Virus record (IMG/VR): IMGVR_UViG_3300020156_000075
Location: 1-26,058 of that record
Reading direction: 5' to 3' (one strand)
Length of the DNA stretch: 26,058 bases
Source: a virus
The notes beneath the pieces are model-generated. The model had not been told where the DNA came from and ran no database searches. It worked only from the letters and a program-made list of their open reading frames with translations. Numbering within the stretch: the first letter of the stretch is position 1; each line of letters starts with the position of its first letter. The position numbers were made by a program, and so were the translations under genes. Below, in pieces: positions 8,064 through 16,400 of the stretch.

Positions 8064-8271
8064 CTGGTATGACCAGTATTGTTGTAATGAGAAAGATTGT
8101 AGACCTGTTGACATTGACGATGTGATTGAACTTTCTGGTGGTCGGTGGAAACATATTCCCACAGGCAAAATCTTCCCAGCAGATACCGTTAGACCGTCCA
8201 AAGATAACCGCTTTCATGTATGTATCTTCCACGGTCAACCACGTTGTATCTATATTCTACAGGGATCGTAA
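7927..8271 (+). CDS. Secreted cysteine-rich protein overlapping the TM gene
   Basis: This frame starts with GTG at 7927 inside the preceding gene and runs past it to 8271, 114 residues if that start is right. Residues 27-44 form a hydrophobic signal-peptide core ending ALS, a plausible signal peptidase I site, after a basic n-region. The exported part has Cys at 52, 53, 58, 99 and 107 in the pattern SWYDQYCCNEKDCRP ... HVCIFHGQPRCIY. I associate this CC-x4-C-RP plus C-terminal RC pattern with small periplasmic proteins of alphaproteobacteria and their phages. There is no lipobox, so it is not a standard Rz1. The start is uncertain; TTG codons near 8000 are alternatives. It ends one base into the endolysin start. 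Confidence 0.6.
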   Translation: MTLKTSRIQPLIGSLSSKPFRSTCKSLLIALIVGVLIGVTQALSHSWYDQYCCNEKDCRPVDIDDVIELSGGRWKHIPTGKIFPADTVRPSKDNRFHVCIFHGQPRCIYILQGS

Positions 8272-8660
8272 TGCTCGATAAACGTAGTGAAAAGAACCTC
8301 AAAGGTGTTCATCCCGATCTGGTGAAAGTTGTGCGTAAAGCATTCGAACTTGCGCCTGTCGATCCTGTTATCACGTGTGGCGTGCGTACCATTGCCGAGC
8401 AACGTGTGCTTGTTGCCAAAGGTGCTAGCAGGACGATGAACTCTCGCCACATTCCCGGTCGTGATGGCTTCTCAAAAGCTATCGATGTGGCATTCATTAT
8501 TGATGGCAAGCTTCGTTGGGATTGGCCACTTTACAAAAAGTTTGCCGATGTTATGAAGCAAGCATCAAAGGCCGTCAAAGTACCGATTGAATGGGGCGGT
8601 GACTGGCGGTCATTCAAAGATGGTCCCCATTTTCAACTACCTCATAAGGGTTATCCATGA
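8271..8660 (+). CDS. Endolysin, M15-family peptidase
   Basis: The 129-residue protein has the hallmarks of zinc D,D-carboxypeptidase / L-alanyl-D-glutamate endopeptidases (VanY/M15 family). SRHIPGRDGFSKAIDVAF supplies zinc ligands His60 and Asp72, and IEWGGDW plus GPHFQL supplies Glu107 and His120. It should cleave peptide cross-links or stems in peptidoglycan during lysis. It has only the catalytic domain, the usual size for Gram-negative phage endolysins, with no cell-wall binding domain and no signal peptide, so it needs the holin for release. The start at 8271 overlaps the previous stop (TAATG) and has ACAGGGA upstream; a longer in-frame start lies inside the previous gene and is rejected. 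Confidence 0.88.
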   Translation: MLDKRSEKNLKGVHPDLVKVVRKAFELAPVDPVITCGVRTIAEQRVLVAKGASRTMNSRHIPGRDGFSKAIDVAFIIDGKLRWDWPLYKKFADVMKQASKAVKVPIEWGGDWRSFKDGPHFQLPHKGYP

Positions 8661-8851
8661 ACGACAATCTTAAGATGTTCTTTCGCTATGGTGTTGCGGT
8701 CGGTGTATCGTATGCCGTAGCGAAAGGTTGGATTACGCCTACTGCTGGTGAACAGTTCACTCAATCCATTGTAGAATTGGGCGGCATTCTAGTTGCTTTC
8801 ATTCCGGCTATCTATGCTGCAATGAAGGTTAGCAACCAGCCGAAAACGTAA
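8657..8851 (+). CDS. Small holin-like membrane protein
   Basis: A 64-residue hydrophobic protein with two probable membrane segments, about residues 9-24 (FRYGVAVGVSYAVAKGW) and 38-56 (IVELGGILVAFIPAIYAAM), joined by a short polar loop with TPTAGEQ, and ending in a charged tail. This small two-helix pattern resembles the short putative holins found next to endolysins in many phages (for example the Pam3-gp28-like class). It overlaps the endolysin stop as ATGA and the i-spanin start as TAATG, placing it firmly in the lysis cassette. It is the best holin candidate here. Confidence 0.75.
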   Translation: MNDNLKMFFRYGVAVGVSYAVAKGWITPTAGEQFTQSIVELGGILVAFIPAIYAAMKVSNQPKT

Positions 8852-9072
8852 TGATTACATGGGCTAAGATAGGTCTCGCGTTACTTAGCCTTTTCCGTAC
8901 CCTCATAGACTATTTAGAGCGAATGAGGGTACGGAAAGAAGTACTCACTGAGCAGAAAGAGAAGCAAGATGAGATTATCGCTACTGATAAAGTCGATACA
9001 GATAATTTCGATAGGCTTTCTCCCGCTGATCGTGAGCGGGTGCGTAACGACAACCAGTTATATCGGGATTAA
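8851..9072 (+). CDS. i-spanin (Rz-like)
   Basis: The 73-residue protein has one N-terminal membrane segment (about residues 3-19, TWAKIGLALLSLFRTLI) followed by a charged helical domain, the inner-membrane spanin layout. The o-spanin gene starts within it in the +1 frame at 8969, the overlapping arrangement of many Rz/Rz1 pairs. The periplasmic part is only about 50 residues, short compared with lambda Rz, while its o-spanin partner is longer than usual. The codons for residues 15-29 contain a perfect 15-bp inverted repeat at 8892-8937. TAATG overlap with the holin gene suggests coupling. Confidence 0.78.
   Translation: MITWAKIGLALLSLFRTLIDYLERMRVRKEVLTEQKEKQDEIIATDKVDTDNFDRLSPADRERVRNDNQLYRD
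8892..8937 (+). repeat. Perfect 15-bp inverted repeat inside the i-spanin gene
   Basis: TTTCCGTACCCTCAT at 8892-8906 is the exact reverse complement of 8923-8937, with a 16-base spacer. It would fold into a strong stem-loop in the lysis mRNA, 32 bases before the o-spanin start. No U-run follows on either strand, so it is not a normal terminator. RNase processing or control of o-spanin translation are possible. Confidence 0.8.
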
Positions 9073-9229
9073 ACCCACCACACAAACCGAAACTAGAGTA
9101 TTCTGCAACCTATATAAGAGAGTAAAACTCTCTAGAGCAGATACGGAGAAAACTAAAGATGACGTTACAAGAAACGAACTCACTTACATCAAATACTGCA
9201 AAGATAAAGAAGAAGGAAAGGTTCAATAG
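8969..9229 (+). CDS. o-spanin lipoprotein (Rz1-like)
   Basis: The 86-residue product starts inside the i-spanin gene in a different frame. A basic N-terminus and a hydrophobic core end in LIVSGC, a lipobox with Cys25, so the mature 62-residue protein should be lipid-anchored in the outer membrane. The mature part is polar with two more Cys residues (46 and 76), unlike the short Pro-rich lambda Rz1. With the i-spanin it should bridge the envelope and fuse the membranes at the last step of lysis. Its 3' end overlaps the acetyltransferase gene by 71 bases. Confidence 0.82.
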   Translation: MRLSLLIKSIQIISIGFLPLIVSGCVTTTSYIGIKPTTQTETRVFCNLYKRVKLSRADTEKTKDDVTRNELTYIKYCKDKEEGKVQ

Positions 9230-9713
9230 ATCGGGTAAGTGGTTCGAGATTAGAGAAGTTATTACTGCTGATGACATGCTTGGTGCTGAACAATTGTTTC
9301 GGGCAGCTTATGATGAATTGAAGCCGCCCGGAGAGTTTAGTATGGAGGCGATTGTCCGACATACTGAATATAAGCTTGCCGATCCCGAACGCATGAGCTA
9401 CAATGCGTGGATCGCTTACAGAGAAGGCATCCCGGTTGGGTTTATCATAGGCTCTGTTTCTGGCTTCTATTTCTCTTTCGACAAACAATGTCACTTAGAT
9501 GTTTGGTATGTCGATAAGAAATATCGCGGATCAGCCTGTGCCTTCCTGCTTCTTAAACGCCTCATTCAATGGGGTGCATTACGTGGCGCTGTGAGACATT
9601 CTCTCGAAATCATCGCCGATGCACATACCAATCGAATGGTTAAAGCGTTCGAAACAATGGCATCAAAACTCGGCTTTAGGATGGCCGGTGTATTCTTTGT
9701 GAGGGATTTTTAA
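9159..9713 (+). CDS. GNAT-family acetyltransferase
   Basis: This 184-residue protein has the GNAT pattern: an N-terminal strand-helix (FEIREVITADDMLGAEQLFRAA), central strands NAWIAYREGIPVGFIIGSV, then the acetyl-CoA binding region around DVWYVDKKYRGSACAFLLLK, in which the R-G-x-x motif A follows a beta strand, and a C-terminal strand (FRMAGVFFVRDF). The catalytic mechanism and substrate cannot be read from sequence. It sits between the lysis genes and the internal virion proteins, so it may modify a virion or host protein late in infection. The start at 9159 overlaps the o-spanin by 71 bases; GGAGA lies about 10 bases upstream. Confidence 0.82.
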   Translation: MTLQETNSLTSNTAKIKKKERFNRSGKWFEIREVITADDMLGAEQLFRAAYDELKPPGEFSMEAIVRHTEYKLADPERMSYNAWIAYREGIPVGFIIGSVSGFYFSFDKQCHLDVWYVDKKYRGSACAFLLLKRLIQWGALRGAVRHSLEIIADAHTNRMVKAFETMASKLGFRMAGVFFVRDF

Positions 9714-9715
9714 TA

Positions 9716-10654
9716 ATGGGTAGTTCTGCACCCGCGCCTCCCGCCCCGCCCGATTATGGTGCGCAGGCTGAAAGTGAAATGAAAGTCGAGCGTGAACGCG
9801 CACGTATTGCCGAGGAACAACGCATTGCAGCCGAGGCACGCGCCGCACAAGAAGAAGAGAAGAAACGTGGTCAATTCAATTCGCGTGTTCAATCTTCATA
9901 CAATCAAGCTAAGAACTACGGAAGCTCTAGGCTTGCTGCTCTTGGCATTGATGATCAGTATGGTATTCTTCCTTCTTATTATACTGAGCTTGATAGTGCC
10001 CGTTCTAACATTCCTGATCTTGATCCTAACCCCGGTAGTTACTTTGGGCCATCACTTTTCGAAACGGCTCTCGGTAATCAAAGAAATGTTCAGCGAAAGA
10101 ACCTCACTCGCGGTTATGAGGGTGTCATTGGACAAGACTTTGATACTTCACTACTCCCTGACACTGCTGACGATCCTTATCTCTCTAAGATTATTGACGA
10201 ACAGTATAATGATGCACTAGCGGAGTTGCAGCGTGCACAGGGCCGTGGTCAATTGAACGACACTGGTTATCAGGATGCGTTCAAAGGACTACAGCAAGCT
10301 AGGACTGGTGCAATGGCTCGTGCCCAATCTCAGGGACTTGGTGTTCTTGAGACTGGTCGTGAGAAACTGCGTGGTCTTGATAGCACCAATCGTCAACGCA
10401 TCGCTGACTTTGATTTCGGTGATCGTTTCGATGCTAATCAAGCTGCTGGTCGTATTAAGAACCAAGCGACCATGTTCTCAACTGGTCTCGAAGGTGAGTT
10501 GCGGAATGCATTCGGAGACACTCAGTTCTTCGATCCTTCCACTCTCATTACTCGTGGCGGTAAGGCACAGGGAGTTACTAATCCCGGTGCACTAAAAGCA
10601 CAGTTGCAAGAAGATGAATTGCAGAGAACGAGTGGTGGTCAGGGAGCGTTCTAA
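9716..10654 (+). CDS. Internal virion protein, paralogue 1
   Basis: The 312-residue protein opens with a Pro/Ala-rich segment (SSAPAPPAPPDYGAQ), then a charged helix (residues 22-55), then a domain shared with the next gene. Landmarks of that domain are YNQAKNYG, LDPNPG-YF, GNQRNVQ, YNDALAELQRAQGRGQLND, GLGVLETGREK, DFDFGDRFD, FGDTQFFDPS and the terminal SGGQGAF. N-termini with APAPP-PPDY are common in phage virion-associated proteins encoded after the tail genes. A role as an ejected core protein is inferred from position. The start follows GAGGG. It ends TAATG into its paralogue. Confidence 0.65.
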   Translation: MGSSAPAPPAPPDYGAQAESEMKVERERARIAEEQRIAAEARAAQEEEKKRGQFNSRVQSSYNQAKNYGSSRLAALGIDDQYGILPSYYTELDSARSNIPDLDPNPGSYFGPSLFETALGNQRNVQRKNLTRGYEGVIGQDFDTSLLPDTADDPYLSKIIDEQYNDALAELQRAQGRGQLNDTGYQDAFKGLQQARTGAMARAQSQGLGVLETGREKLRGLDSTNRQRIADFDFGDRFDANQAAGRIKNQATMFSTGLEGELRNAFGDTQFFDPSTLITRGGKAQGVTNPGALKAQLQEDELQRTSGGQGAF

Positions 10655-11943
10655 TGGTAACGGATCGTGATAGGCGATTTGGTACTGCATCGCAACCTAC
10701 CTATAACGATGGTCCAGCGTATGCAGAACCTGTTGCTCCGGCTGCGTACAATCCGGGTGGTCGATACGTAAAGAACCCTTATGGTATTACTCAATGGGCA
10801 CCTGACGATGATCCAATAGCATCGTCATGGCCTACTGTTGAAGTAGCACCGCAGAAACTAGCAGATGGGAAGCCTAATCCTGATTATGTAGACCCGATGC
10901 AGGGTCTATATGATTGGCATAAACAGCAACTCGATACTGTTAATGCTGCAACGGGTAATAACTACGTACAGACCAAGCCAACTGCGGGACCTAATTCGCC
11001 CGCAGAACTATATGGTGGTGGTGGCCCGGCTGGTCCGACTACTCCACCTGTAGTTACACCTCCCGCACCTACTGGACCTGATCCGAAGCGATTACAATAT
11101 TCTAATCGTTTCCAGTCAGCTTACGACAATGCCCTAAACTACGGTAAGAATAAGCTTCGTTCTCAGGGCTATACGCCAGAAGGTGCAGAGACTGATCCTT
11201 ATGGTGTCTTTGACTTATATAGATCAGAGATTGATCGTATGAAGGGTGACTTCTACGATATGGACCCTGATCCGAATATCTATTGGAACGATCAAATTGC
11301 TGATCCGGGCTCGGTGTTCAGCGGTTATGATACTACGTTTAACACTTTGCTCAGTGATAAGAAGTCAGGTAATCAGAGGAATATTCGTTCGCAGTTCGAT
11401 CAGCGTTACGGCAGCGGTGATTACTCATCTTATCTATCTGACGATGTTCTAGGTAGTTCGATTAGTGGCATCCTCGATCCGCAATATGCAGATGCAACTA
11501 CGCAGATCGAGAATGCTTATAAACGGGGGCTCTTGTCTGATGCAGGAAAGCAGTCTGCATTAGGAGATATCAATAAGTCCAAGTCCAACGCATTCAATGA
11601 GATTAACCTCTATGGAAAAGGCTTACTCGACACAGGCCGAAACGCCATCGGCTCTTACTTCGGTACAAAGAGGTCCTCGATTGGGGACCTTGATCTTGGG
11701 GATAGCTTTGACCTTGATAGTATTGATAGCGGCGCTCGCAATCTCGGACAAACACAAGGCGCAAGCGTATCAAGTCAGCTTAATAACATGTACGGAACAA
11801 GACAGTTCTTCGATCCGTCCCAAGCAATCAACAATGCTAAGCGAATACAAGGATCATCCGGCTCAAATAGTCAGGGATCGCTTCTTGATACAATGAAGAG
11901 TGATGAACTCAAGCGTTCCTCAGGATCGCAAGGGGCATTCTAA
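10654..11943 (+). CDS. Internal virion protein, paralogue 2
   Basis: The 429-residue protein shares its C-terminal two-thirds with the preceding gene (NYGKNKLRSQGY, MDPDPNIYW, GNQRNIR, YKRGLLSDAGKQ, GKGLLDTGRN, DLDLGDSFD, YGTRQFFDPSQ, SGSQGAF). It adds an N-terminal extension of about 145 residues rich in Pro, Gly and Tyr, with GGRYVKNPYGITQWAPDDDP and a Pro-Thr linker (about 120-145). This is a tandem duplication with divergence. Both copies keep the final (S)G-x-QGAF, so the C-terminus is probably functional, perhaps for packing in the virion core. No enzyme motif is seen. Confidence 0.65.
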   Translation: MVTDRDRRFGTASQPTYNDGPAYAEPVAPAAYNPGGRYVKNPYGITQWAPDDDPIASSWPTVEVAPQKLADGKPNPDYVDPMQGLYDWHKQQLDTVNAATGNNYVQTKPTAGPNSPAELYGGGGPAGPTTPPVVTPPAPTGPDPKRLQYSNRFQSAYDNALNYGKNKLRSQGYTPEGAETDPYGVFDLYRSEIDRMKGDFYDMDPDPNIYWNDQIADPGSVFSGYDTTFNTLLSDKKSGNQRNIRSQFDQRYGSGDYSSYLSDDVLGSSISGILDPQYADATTQIENAYKRGLLSDAGKQSALGDINKSKSNAFNEINLYGKGLLDTGRNAIGSYFGTKRSSIGDLDLGDSFDLDSIDSGARNLGQTQGASVSSQLNNMYGTRQFFDPSQAINNAKRIQGSSGSNSQGSLLDTMKSDELKRSSGSQGAF

Positions 11944-12927
11944 ATGGATATGGGATTAGGCGGTATGTTCGGAGCCGCAGGAAGCATCGGGGCAGCGTTT
12001 ATTGCAGCCGATGCACAAAATACAGCTACCCATACTAATTGGGCCATTGCTTTGATGAACTATTACTCTCGCGAAAGAGAGCGGTGGGAAGCAAAGATGG
12101 AGGCCAAACGGGTAGAGCGTAAACAAGATGAAGGATTTACCGACGCTGACGGTAATCGCACTTCATATGTGCCCGGCCAAGGTTATGTCGTAGACGTTTC
12201 TCCTGAACAAGAAGCGTTGAAAGGTCGTATCTACGCTGAACAGATGGCTCGTCTTGGGCCGGATGCTCAGCGTCGTCGTCAGCAACAGCAACGTAATGAA
12301 ATCCGACAGATCGGGGAAGGGGATCGCGCTAATGCTTTATTCGATCAAATGCGCAAAGTCCCTCCGAAGCAAGCATCAACCATTGAGAACCTGCTTTTTG
12401 ACGCTGCTGGAAAGAGCATCAACCGAGGATATGATGACGTTACAGCAGTTGCTACGCGTCAGGCGCTTCGGACGAAATCGAGCAACGCGGGTAAGCTTCT
12501 CGAAGAGATTGGGAAGCAGCGGTCGAACGCGATTAAAGATGCACGCGTAGATGCTCGTGCGCAGGCAATGACTATGGCGCCGCAAATCAATGAAGCAGAT
12601 AAGAAAGCGAGAGCCGATCTTTATAACATGTTTGCTTCTCGTGCTTCTGCTATGCCTGATGGACCTGCTCAAATCCCTAATACGCAGGCGGCTAATGGTA
12701 TGTTGGATAACGCTGCAGCACTCAATAAGTCGGCTTCTGAAAGTCGGCTTAAAGCAGCGATGATGGAAGGTGGTAGATTGCCATTCGTACCGCCTAACTA
12801 CGGTATGGCGAATGCGGTTGGTGCTGCCGGTTCATCGCTACAAGGTATGTTTAAGAACATGAGCCTATTCGCAGGTTCAGATGAAGAATATGATGAACGT
12901 TATCGTGGTAATCAGGGGACTGCGTAA
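11944..12927 (+). CDS. Internal virion protein with N-terminal membrane-active segment
   Basis: The 327-residue protein begins with a Gly/Ala-rich hydrophobic segment (GLGGMFGAAGSIGAAFIAADAQ, with the hydrophobic core near residues 4-22) followed by NTATHTNWAIALMNYYSRERERWE. This is a pattern of DNA-ejection proteins that insert in the host membrane, as in T7 gp14-type core proteins and other pilot proteins. The middle is helical, Gln/Arg-rich (RRRQQQQRNEIRQ at about 110-122), and the end is Ala/Gly-rich with a disordered acidic tail. It likely forms part of the ejection channel. An alternative ATG six bases downstream exists. Confidence 0.62.
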   Translation: MDMGLGGMFGAAGSIGAAFIAADAQNTATHTNWAIALMNYYSRERERWEAKMEAKRVERKQDEGFTDADGNRTSYVPGQGYVVDVSPEQEALKGRIYAEQMARLGPDAQRRRQQQQRNEIRQIGEGDRANALFDQMRKVPPKQASTIENLLFDAAGKSINRGYDDVTAVATRQALRTKSSNAGKLLEEIGKQRSNAIKDARVDARAQAMTMAPQINEADKKARADLYNMFASRASAMPDGPAQIPNTQAANGMLDNAAALNKSASESRLKAAMMEGGRLPFVPPNYGMANAVGAAGSSLQGMFKNMSLFAGSDEEYDERYRGNQGTA

Positions 12928-13463
12928 TGGCATTCGATTACACAGCACTAGTCCGTGCAATGGGACCGCAGCGTGACCCTTATTCTTGGGCTGAGGGTTA
13001 CTCTATGGATGCGGCCAAAGAACAAGCTTTGATGAAACAACTCGCTATGCAAGAACAGCAGAAACTTGAGGAGCGAGAATTCAGAGCCGGCGAAGGTGAG
13101 AAGGATCGCGGTAGTCGTCGTGATCTTGCGTTTGAGCTTGAGAAGCTTCGCGGTGATAATGCTGCTGAACGCGTTCGCATGAGAGGCGAATATAACACTC
13201 GTGCGCAAGAGAGCGAACGGGAACAAGCTGCTATTGCTCATGCTCAGCAATTCGGTGAGGTTATCTCTGGTCCGAAAGCACAGGCGATCTTAACTGATCC
13301 TCGTACTGCTAAAGACCCGCTGCTAAAACAGATCACGTTCGGTCGAAATCCTGTATATGTAAAACTTGACCCGAAGAAAGCAGCAGGGTTCCAGCCGAAC
13401 GCGCCTCAAACAAAGCCGCAGCAACGCAAAGTCGTAGATGACTATGACGACACAGAAGAATAA
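12927..13463 (+). CDS. Internal virion protein, helical and basic/acidic rich
   Basis: The 178-residue protein is highly charged and helical, with a long coiled-coil-like region (KEQALMKQLAMQEQQKLEER, continuing to about residue 110) and a C-terminal disordered tail ending DDYDDTEE. No catalytic motif is seen. It overlaps the previous gene as TAATG and the next by 26 bases. Position between two ejection-type proteins suggests a core or ejection component, as in the gp14-gp15-gp16 order of T7-like phages, but sequence alone does not show this. Confidence 0.58.
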   Translation: MAFDYTALVRAMGPQRDPYSWAEGYSMDAAKEQALMKQLAMQEQQKLEEREFRAGEGEKDRGSRRDLAFELEKLRGDNAAERVRMRGEYNTRAQESEREQAAIAHAQQFGEVISGPKAQAILTDPRTAKDPLLKQITFGRNPVYVKLDPKKAAGFQPNAPQTKPQQRKVVDDYDDTEE

Positions 13464-16400
13464 ACTCGGCGATATTGTCTATAACGAAAAAGGCGAGGAT
13501 ACAGGGGAACGAACTTCTCCTGATCCTTGGCTTATGCGTGCGTTGAAACAAGGTGGTGCAGGTCTTATTGAAGGCTTTGGTGCCACACTTCCAACGCTAT
13601 ATGGACTGGCTGGCGCTGGTTATGAATACGCTACATCTGATAATAAAGACTTGACTTTTGGTGAGGCTATGCTTTCACCAGAAGGTCGTGTTCGTGTACG
13701 TAATCTAGACGCTAGTATTGCTAAAGATATCTTCGAACGTAACCCCGGCATTACCGATCAAGAAGTTAATGATCGGCTTATGCATATCAAGAAACATTCA
13801 AAGAAATACTACGATCAAGTAACTCCGCATTTCCGTTCGGGTATTTCTTTTGGTCGTGATGTTTCTCGTTTCGCACAAGATACGGTTAATGATCCACGTC
13901 TCCCAACTGAACGGACGCAGCTAGACACACTCTACAACATTGTTGGTAGCTCTGGTGTGCCTCTTCCCGGTGCTGTGGGTGCTAAGGCGGCACAAGTATT
14001 AACGCGTCCTGCTGCGACTGCGGGACAGAGAGCAGCTAAGGTAGGTCTTAATGCACTCGAACTCACAACTCCAGTTACCGTTCCTTATACAGCAGGACGT
14101 GTCGCAGCTAATATCGGTGTTCAAGAAGGCATTGACCAAACATTCCGAATTACAAACGATCAACCCAGCGTCGTCGAAGATGCTTGGAACGCAGTCCCCT
14201 TACCCCGTCTTACCAAAGACAACGGCGACGCAGATTGGAAAGGAATTGCAGTCACAGGAGTGGGTGCAGCTGGAACTATTCTAGCCGCAATGAAGCTTAA
14301 GCAGATAGTAACAAAGCCCCAAGGTGGACCGACATATGGGCCAAGTGCTCAGCAAACAATCCAAGATAACAATGTCAACCCCGAACCCATGTCACAACGC
14401 GTGGCAAATCTCGGTTCTGACACAGGCGCGCCTCTTGAATACTTACGGGGCGCTGGTGTTGACGGAGCGCCATTGCGTAATGCCCAAGTCGAACTCGAAT
14501 TCAATTCCGGTTCGATGCCAACTCAAATCTTTGAAAATATTTATGAGCGTGGCCTACTCCCCGACGGTCGAAGGATTAAACCCCTTAATGACACTGCATT
14601 AGAGTGGCGTAATTCTGACGATGGTTTCAAGAATGCGGTCAGTGATTACATCAACATCAGGAATAGACTACACGATGAAGGTGAAGCACTATCAGAAACC
14701 AACAGGTCGCTTGCGGAAACTACGGCTAAACTTCAAAAAGCACAAAATGCGACGACGCCCAATCCGACCCTTATTGGCAGACTTACTCAAGAAGTAGCTG
14801 ATCTTAATTCTGAGCTACGTGCTAGAGCTACTGATGCTGATCCTAATCTGCGTCCTAACTTGATGGGGCTTTCCTCTCAAGATGCACGAACTCGTTTAGC
14901 GTCATTACAGCAAAATCCCAAAGTCATTGCTATGGCTAAAGATTTGACTGATTACTATGATGCGGTTAACTTTACACTAGCTAGAGAAGGGCTTATTTCG
15001 GCCGCCGAAGCGGGGAAGATGAGACAACATCTTCGAAATGGCTTAACCCATCTAGAAGATAATCCTTTCAACGGTAAGTCTTGGCTGCAACAGAAGTACA
15101 TGCAGTACCGTGGCGTCGTTGATCCTCTCTCTGTGTATTCGGAGGGACGGAAAGACTTATTCCGTGGTCATACTGAGAGGGTATATCGTAAAGGTTATCT
15201 CGATGATACCGACAAACGGGTTACTAAGCCTAATCAGCAAGGAATGCGATTTGAACCCCGGCCTAATACGCCTTACGATCCATTTACCAACGCGGCGTTA
15301 TTCGGGTTGCGTGCCTCTCAAGCCATTGCAGCGAACAGAGCGAAACGATCCTTCGTTCATCAACTCATTGCGTCTCCTAATAATCGCAATGGGGAATTTG
15401 GTAAGATTGTAGAACGTATCCCTGCTCATACGATTGGTGCTAGGGCTACAGAGATTAATACCAAACTCGAAGATTACGCCAAGGGTAAGCTTCACATTGG
15501 TCACTTTGAGAATGGTGACTACGTTCTGACTAATATCAACTCTCCGATCGTTAAGCGTTCGTTCGACTTTGCGCCTACTGCGACTGTTCCGCTATTGAGT
15601 GGATTACGTAAGACTATTCAAACAACTCTCACTGGTGCACTTAACCCTCCGTTCGCTATGGTTAGCGTGCCGTGGGATGGAATGATGGGAGTATTCTTCC
15701 GTGACCCAAAGCTTGTGTTCGGTCCTATCAGTGGTGCTGCCGCTAGACTGTTTGGAAGAGAAAGCTATATCACAAGGGCGATTTCCACTGCTAGTGCCCC
15801 TGTTGATCTTGCTGTTATTCTTGCTCGTCTACCTGTTGTCGCGACGAAAAGATTGATGATTGAGGCGTTCGGTCCTGCGACTGAACAACTCGGTAAATCA
15901 ATTCAGCAACAACTCGCAAGTCAGAGTGGGTTCTTCGGTTCTCTTGCGTCTTTACCCGGTGGTAATCTTGTCATTGGTAAAGTCGCTTCGTCTATGGCTA
16001 AGGCTTATCATTCATCGTGGACATATGCGATGAAAGAAATGAGAATTGGCCACACGAATATCCTATTAGAGACTGACAAGCTGATGAAGCAAGTTACGTC
16101 TCTAGAGAAAGGAGCAACTGCTGAGGCGAAGGCTGTATGGAATGGATACAAATCATTGCTTTCCGTAGTTCATGACACCGCCAAAGAGTTGTTCCTTTCT
16201 CAAAATATGAAACAGTTCAAACGTGAACTGAGAGCAGGACAACATGCAATCCCTGACGACATTCAGAAGTGGATCGTAAACGAAACACGTAAAATCGGTG
16301 GTGACTTCCAGCGACACTCAGGTAATAACTTTATCTCTAGCTTCATGTCTACCGTTCCATATGGTAACGTGATGCTACAGTCGAACCGCTATATCATTGA

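Noticed and set aside
9117-9133. AGAGAG-TAAAA-CTCTCT hairpin inside the o-spanin gene
   Set aside because: It is only six pairs, AT-rich and not followed by a U-run. Stems of this size are common by chance.
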